This document shows positions 60,373-64,000 of a stretch of DNA of 64,000 nucleotides, piece after piece. The DNA comes from Mycobacterium sp. 852013-50091_SCH5140682 (lineage in GTDB: Bacteria > Actinomycetota > Actinomycetes > Mycobacteriales > Mycobacteriaceae): positions 1 through 64,000 of the forward strand of contig NZ_LZTB01000010.1 of assembly GCF_001665685.1 (NCBI RefSeq), read 5' to 3'. The notes under the pieces were generated by a model. It was not told the origin of the DNA, did no database searches, and worked only from the letters and a program-made list of their open reading frames with translations. Made by a program: the position numbers and the translations under genes. Numbering within the stretch: the stretch's first letter is position 1; each line of letters opens with the position of its first letter.

Positions 60373-60632
60373 GGGGGTTCTTGTCTGCGCGTCTCACGGC
60401 TGTGCATCCTGGAGCCGCTCAAGAAGACTGAGTGCGTCTAGTGAGGCGAATTCGCTTGGTACCAGTGTCGACACTCCAAGAAGGGTGGTGTCCACAACCC
60501 GGTACCCGGCAGTGACCATGTCGCCGTTGAGGATCAGCGTGTTCGCTTCAGTTTATGGGCTGGTCGTAGGGCGTTCAGTCGGCAGTTTGATTGACGTTTC
60601 GGTCGCGCCAAAACGTCGCTTAGGCTTGGGTA
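60373..60632. other. Intergenic stretch before lipoprotein 1
   Basis: No gene is supported. A minus-strand frame of 52 codons (60394-60550) is open and protein-like (LILNGDMVTAGYRVVDTTLL) but lacks a convincing start and could be a gene remnant. A -10-like TAGGCT lies at 60621-60626 for the downstream lipoprotein. Confidence 0.5.
60621..60626 (+). promoter_or_regulatory. -10 box for a leaderless mRNA, lipoprotein 1
   Basis: TAGGCT lies 12 bases (start to start) before the ATG, so transcription should begin at or next to the start codon. The same box and spacing occur in front of lipoprotein 2. Confidence 0.6.
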
Positions 60633-61316
60633 ATGGGGTCACGGGTAGCCGCGTGCGTTGTGGCGGGTTGTACAGCTGTCGTTGCCGTTGTTGGTTGCTC
60701 GCCGAGTTCGCACGACGCGGCTCCGACGACCACGACGGCGAAGGCCGCGGACTATGACATCTCGCGGCTGGAGAGTCTGAAGGATAAGTTCCCGCAGGGG
60801 TACACAGCTCAGTGGTTTGCGCTGAGGCGACTCGACGAGCGTCAGGCCGAGAGTGTCAGTGATGTGGTCGGTTACGGCGATCCCGTTACGGTGGAGCCGC
60901 AGGCGTGCGCGGTGTTGCTTAAGCCGATACACGCTGGCGCGGGAACTGAGTCGGTTGCATTCCGTGCCGACGGTCCCAGTGGACAGCAACTATCCGTGGC
61001 AGCACAACAAACCACTGATCCATTTAGTGTCGATATTCCTTCGGCAGATTGCGATCGACTGTCTTTCACGGCAGAGGACCCGCGCGGAACCGGCACGGCG
61101 GAACGATTGAGTGCCCCGACGATTGATGGTGCAACGACGGCGGCGGTCAAGAGTCGGGTCGACGGAGGTCCCGGTGTTGTCGATTACACCTATTACGCCC
61201 TTGTCGGTGACCGGATCATTGTCAGCGTCCACGAGCGCACGGACGAAAATTCTCGACCACAGCAGGATCTATCCGATCTTCTCACCCACGCCGTGGCGGC
61301 CGTCAAAGCCAGCTGA
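60633..61316 (+). CDS. Putative lipoprotein 1 (DUF5642-like)
   Basis: The product has 227 residues with a signal peptide and lipobox (AVVAVVGC, Cys about residue 22), then a low-complexity threonine/alanine linker and a domain with two further cysteines (QACAVLL, ADCDRLSF). It ends in a helix (DLSDLLTHAVAAVKAS). It is a paralog of the gene at 61633: the same order of DISRL, C...C, PTIDG-TT and DRIIVSV segments is seen. I recall the domain as DUF5642 in mycobacteria. TAGGCT ends 6 bases before the ATG, so the mRNA is probably leaderless. Function is unknown. Confidence 0.8.
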   Translation: MGSRVAACVVAGCTAVVAVVGCSPSSHDAAPTTTTAKAADYDISRLESLKDKFPQGYTAQWFALRRLDERQAESVSDVVGYGDPVTVEPQACAVLLKPIHAGAGTESVAFRADGPSGQQLSVAAQQTTDPFSVDIPSADCDRLSFTAEDPRGTGTAERLSAPTIDGATTAAVKSRVDGGPGVVDYTYYALVGDRIIVSVHERTDENSRPQQDLSDLLTHAVAAVKAS

Positions 61317-61632
61317 CCGTTCCGCGCACGACTGTCCACAGGGGCTGCAAGCTATCGAGCGCCTGCTGACCCGCACCCATGTGATTTGGCCCCGCCGATT
61401 CGCGTGGGAGAGCCGTTATCTCGCCTCATGGCTCGTGGTTTGGCCGACTCTATGCTCTCCGGCGGCCCAGGGCTGTGGTGATCTTCGATGAAGATAGTTG
61501 TGCTGGCTGAAAGATAGTTGCCGATGGTCTCTACCGGTTGAATTGCCTAGCGCGCTAACCGATCAGGGCACAACCCGCAACGCGGGTGTATTGGCGCACC
61601 GGATCAGTCTCAGATGCGGTTAGGCTCTATCA
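61317..61632. other. 316-bp gap between the two lipoprotein genes
   Basis: No gene is supported. It contains a perfect palindrome ATCTTC-GAT-GAAGAT (61481-61495), a direct repeat AAGATAGTTG (61491-61500 and 61511-61520), a perfect hairpin ACCCGC-AAC-GCGGGT (61573-61587), and the TAGGCT -10 box at 61621. Confidence 0.7.
61621..61626 (+). promoter_or_regulatory. -10 box for a leaderless mRNA, lipoprotein 2
   Basis: TAGGCT is followed after 6 bases by the ATG at 61633, exactly the spacing seen for lipoprotein 1. No ribosome-binding site is present, which fits a leaderless transcript. Confidence 0.6.
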
Positions 61633-62346
61633 ATGATCAGGCTACAAACCGTTGCATTGACGATCGCAATTTGTGCAGGAGTCTGCTCAATTGGTGCCTG
61701 TTCTCCGTCATCGGAGCCGCACCCAGCGCAATCGCAAACGTCAGCGGCGCCTGCGCAACCATCTGCACCGACAACCAATTCGGAAAATTTAGACATATCC
61801 CGAATAACGAACATCCAAAATTTCTTTCCATCTGGACTGATACCCAATGTGGTTCCGCTGCAACATAACGGCGCGGATCGCTCGTCGAAGTACGGTCGTG
61901 TTCTTGGGATGACGCCGAGTGAAGTTGATCCAGCGCAATGCGAACCCGGTCTTCAGGTGGTTTTAGCTTCGGATGGATATGACTGGATTGGTCTGCAGGC
62001 GCATGAGCAAAGTGGACCCCAGGCGTTCGTCGGCGCGATCCGAGCCACTGAGCCGTTCGCCATCAGTCAGCCAAGCCCTGGATGCGACCGTGTCTCGTAC
62101 AAGGCTGATCGAGAGCAGGGCACGATCGAGACGGTTGCAGCTCCCGTCATTGACGGCGTTACTACTCGGGCATACAAGATTCAATCCGACGGCGAGTTGG
62201 GCAGCGGGGTTCGCTACTATTACGCCGCGATTCTCAGCGATCGCATATTCATCGATATTCGTGGTGTACTCGAACCGAGTTCGCAAACAGAGCAGGCATT
62301 TTCGGATCTACTAGGCCGAGCGGTTGCCGCAGTACGGGGCGCGTGA
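61633..62346 (+). CDS. Putative lipoprotein 2 (DUF5642-like)
   Basis: The product has 237 residues with a signal peptide and lipobox (VCSIGAC, Cys near residue 23), a Ser/Pro/Gln-rich linker, then a domain matching lipoprotein 1 (LDISRITNIQ, CEPGLQVV, CDRVSYKAD, PVIDGVTTRAY, DRIFIDIRGV). Codon use is clearly less GC-rich than the rest of the window, with many A/T-ending codons, suggesting transfer or weak selection. Sequence has diverged far from copy 1. Function is unknown. Confidence 0.8.
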   Translation: MIRLQTVALTIAICAGVCSIGACSPSSEPHPAQSQTSAAPAQPSAPTTNSENLDISRITNIQNFFPSGLIPNVVPLQHNGADRSSKYGRVLGMTPSEVDPAQCEPGLQVVLASDGYDWIGLQAHEQSGPQAFVGAIRATEPFAISQPSPGCDRVSYKADREQGTIETVAAPVIDGVTTRAYKIQSDGELGSGVRYYYAAILSDRIFIDIRGVLEPSSQTEQAFSDLLGRAVAAVRGA

Positions 62347-62421
62347 AACGCTCGGTTGCCCTCCTGGCTATACCGATTCTCGCGGCGAAGGCCGCTGAAT
62401 GTTCTGCGAGTCCGGATCAGC

Positions 62422-63432
62422 TCATCCTCCGGTCCCTCGTGGACTACTGATCCCTGGTTGAGGCCATATCGTCGGTGGGCCTGGAACCCATACTCCGCTG
62501 CCTGTGCCCAGTTCTACATATCCTTGAGGGACGAGAGTTCCACTGCCCGGTGTGACGCGAATTATTTTACCGAGATCCAGCGGCACGAAGGGCTCTTTTG
62601 GCGTGTGATTAGGATCGTTCGGATCTGGGATCCATACGCCAGGTACTAGTTGCCCTGGTCCGTATGGGCGATTGGGGCGACTAATGCTGTCATCGATAAT
62701 AAGATCACTTACGTTGACTGGGCGCTTAGGTGGGTGCGGTATCGTTCTCGGATCGCTCGGATTGGGTACCCACACGCCCGAGTTGGGTACCAATTCCATG
62801 TAGTTGGGCGGGATTATGTCACCGTCAATGGGTCTTCTGATGTCGTCTTGGTCAAGAGGAAAAGACTTGGGCAACTGCGGCGTCAACTTCGGACCCATGA
62901 AGTTCGACATCTCTTTGGCGTCGGGCGCCTTCTTCTTGTCGTCCCCGCCGATTTCGTCGTATTCCTTGCCGATGCCGCGGACGCGTTCACCGATCGCGCT
63001 CATCTCGCTGTTGGACTGCTGGATGATGTCGCTGATCTGGCTCAGGCCCTTGCTGGCGATGGCGAGTTTGACGTATTCGCCGGACTTGTCGTTGGGGGCG
63101 GATGCTGCGGCGGTGGTGACCCAGTCGCGGACCTGATCGAGGTTCTGCCGCCCGGCAGTGACGACTGCTGCGGATCGGTCGACCTCGGCGGCCATCCGCT
63201 GGTCGAGGTCGGCGAGCTTGCCGTAGACGGCCGCGTGCTTCTCGTTTTTGGCGGTGTAGGCGTCGGCGGCCGATCCCTGCCAGCGGGAATCGGGGGTCGC
63301 TGCCTGGACGGCCGACTGCATGTCACGCAGTTGGGAGCTGCGGTCGAACTCTGCGCCGGTTTGCGGTGCGCCGGATCCGAAGGTGTTGCGGGCCTGATCC
63401 CAGGTCGAGTAGAAGGCGTCGAGCGCGCTCAT
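62422..63432 (-). CDS. EspA/EspE-family type VII secretion effector
   Basis: The product has 336 residues. The N-terminal ~150 residues match the EspA/EspE helical domain: SRWQGSAADAYTAKNEKHA (with the W-x-G turn), then LADLDQRMAAEVDRSAAVV. These are ESX-1 substrates in M. tuberculosis. The C-terminal half is proline-rich and repeats the unit SGVWVPNPSDP, with variants PGVWIPDPNDP and SGVWVPGPP. GC content drops sharply in the C-terminal half. No membrane helices are seen, so it is shorter than EspA itself. A TetR gene lies 4 bp upstream on the same strand. Confidence 0.82.
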   Translation of the reverse strand: MSALDAFYSTWDQARNTFGSGAPQTGAEFDRSSQLRDMQSAVQAATPDSRWQGSAADAYTAKNEKHAAVYGKLADLDQRMAAEVDRSAAVVTAGRQNLDQVRDWVTTAAASAPNDKSGEYVKLAIASKGLSQISDIIQQSNSEMSAIGERVRGIGKEYDEIGGDDKKKAPDAKEMSNFMGPKLTPQLPKSFPLDQDDIRRPIDGDIIPPNYMELVPNSGVWVPNPSDPRTIPHPPKRPVNVSDLIIDDSISRPNRPYGPGQLVPGVWIPDPNDPNHTPKEPFVPLDLGKIIRVTPGSGTLVPQGYVELGTGSGVWVPGPPTIWPQPGISSPRGTGG

Positions 63433-63436
63433 CCCA

Positions 63437-64000
63437 TCAGTCTAAGGGCGATGCAGCGGGCGCAATGACAGCAGATCCGACCCATCGTCGCAGGTAGGCG
63501 CGTAGCGCCTCGCCGGTGCGGGGCGGACGTCCGGGGTCGATGACGAACGACTGGATGATCCGCAGCAGGTGCTCGGCAAGCTCGTCGAGGTCGTCGTCGG
63601 TGAACCCCAGGTTCGCCCAGTCGACGTCGAACCGGCGCAGGACGGCCCGGGCAAAATCGACCGCCACATCCGAGGTCACCGACTCGGTGTGGGCGTCGGC
63701 GCGCCCGGGAGCGATCAGCAGACCGATGTGCTTGTCCTTGGGCAGCCACTCCAGCGCGGTGGCGATCGCCTCGGTGACAGCCTCCACGGGATCGGTGATG
63801 CCCTGCAGGTGCGCGGCCAGCCGGTCGAGGAAATCGCTGGCCGCATGCACCGCGGCGGCCACCAACAGGGCGTCGGTGCTGGGGAAGTACCGGTACACGG
63901 TCTGGCGGGTGACGCCGAGGGTGCGGGCGACGTCGGCGATCGAGAAGTCGGCGCCGCGCTCGTCGATCGCCTTGCTGGCGGCGGTCAGAATGCGCGCGAC
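63437..64000 (-). CDS. TetR-family regulator (cut by the window end)
   Basis: At least 187 residues are encoded; the true start lies beyond 64000. The helix-turn-helix is visible near the window edge (FSIADVARTLGVTRQTVYRY), followed by a helical ligand-binding domain. It ends 4 bp before the EspA/EspE-like gene, so the two probably share a transcript. The target is unknown. Confidence 0.85.
   Translation of the reverse strand, partial: VARILTAASKAIDERGADFSIADVARTLGVTRQTVYRYFPSTDALLVAAAVHAASDFLDRLAAHLQGITDPVEAVTEAIATALEWLPKDKHIGLLIAPGRADAHTESVTSDVAVDFARAVLRRFDVDWANLGFTDDDLDELAEHLLRIIQSFVIDPGRPPRTGEALRAYLRRWVGSAVIAPAASPLD

Noticed and set aside
60394..60550. Minus-strand frame of 52 codons ending in RLQDAQP
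   Set aside because: It is protein-like but lacks a usable start and any recognised family; at most a gene remnant, so it is not listed as a gene.

Overview
This window looks like chromosomal DNA of a fast-growing mycobacterium (Mycolicibacterium type). It is GC-rich, has frequent GTG and TTG starts and short operonic overlaps, and carries a mycobacterial gene set: a complete mce4 cholesterol-import locus, KstR operators, phoPR, cyp51, cyp123 and an ESX effector of the EspA/EspE type. Gene names come from recognising protein families and M. tuberculosis gene order from memory; no database search was run. In M. tuberculosis the left block (Rv3490-Rv3516) and the right block (Rv0756-Rv0771) lie far apart; as I recall they are close together in M. 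smegmatis, as here. The first bases are not genomic: positions 7-39 are the Illumina Nextera read-1 adapter with its 19-bp transposon mosaic end, so the window starts at the raw end of a draft contig.

Layout. 1-2.1 kb: adapter, then an IS1182-like insertion sequence bounded by inverted repeats. 2.1-28.4 kb: steroid degradation and import. This block holds echA19 and fadD19 (divergent, one KstR site between them), a nitronate monooxygenase-like gene, corA-like, gabD2, a small VOC/AraC/SDR group, then fadE26-fadE27-fadD17 divergent from fdxD-hsd4A, then yrbE4AB-mce4ABCDEF with two Mce-associated genes, and finally otsA preceded by a 54-residue gene. 28.4-33.2 kb: three tandem paralogous small secreted proteins, a crotonase lacking both classical catalytic glutamates, an SDR with a near-consensus KstR site, and other dehydrogenases. 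33.1-37.5 kb: a four-gene molybdenum hydroxylase operon. 37.6-44.6 kb: VanX-like peptidase, a secreted glycoside hydrolase, a DUF885 lipoprotein, a crotonase, an ECF41-type sigma factor divergent from a doxX gene, a dihydrofolate-reductase-like protein and an HNH nuclease beside tRNA-Thr(TGT). 44.7-48.5 kb: a decapeptide-repeat protein, phoP, phoR and a HIT protein. 48.5-60.4 kb: the cyp51/cyp123 redox cluster, with a TetR regulator divergent from an aldA operon. 60.4-64 kb: a lower-GC patch with two paralogous lipoproteins, the EspA/EspE-like effector and a TetR gene cut by the window end.

How the parts work together. Mce4 and YrbE4 import sterols. FadD17/FadD19, FadE26/FadE27, EchA19 and Hsd4A activate and shorten the sterol side chain, and FdxD supplies electrons. 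KstR represses this set through 14-bp palindromes at each divergent promoter. On the right, one TetR protein probably controls both arms of the P450/dehydrogenase cluster through two matching operators, GGACA-NN-TGTCC.

The most notable observations are: two perfect back-to-back ECF41-type promoters between the sigma factor and doxX; a protein made of twenty tandem decapeptides with an internal 70-residue duplication; the paired TetR operators; a dispersed hairpin repeat found in two distant intergenic gaps; and two lipoprotein paralogs with identical leaderless promoter geometry.
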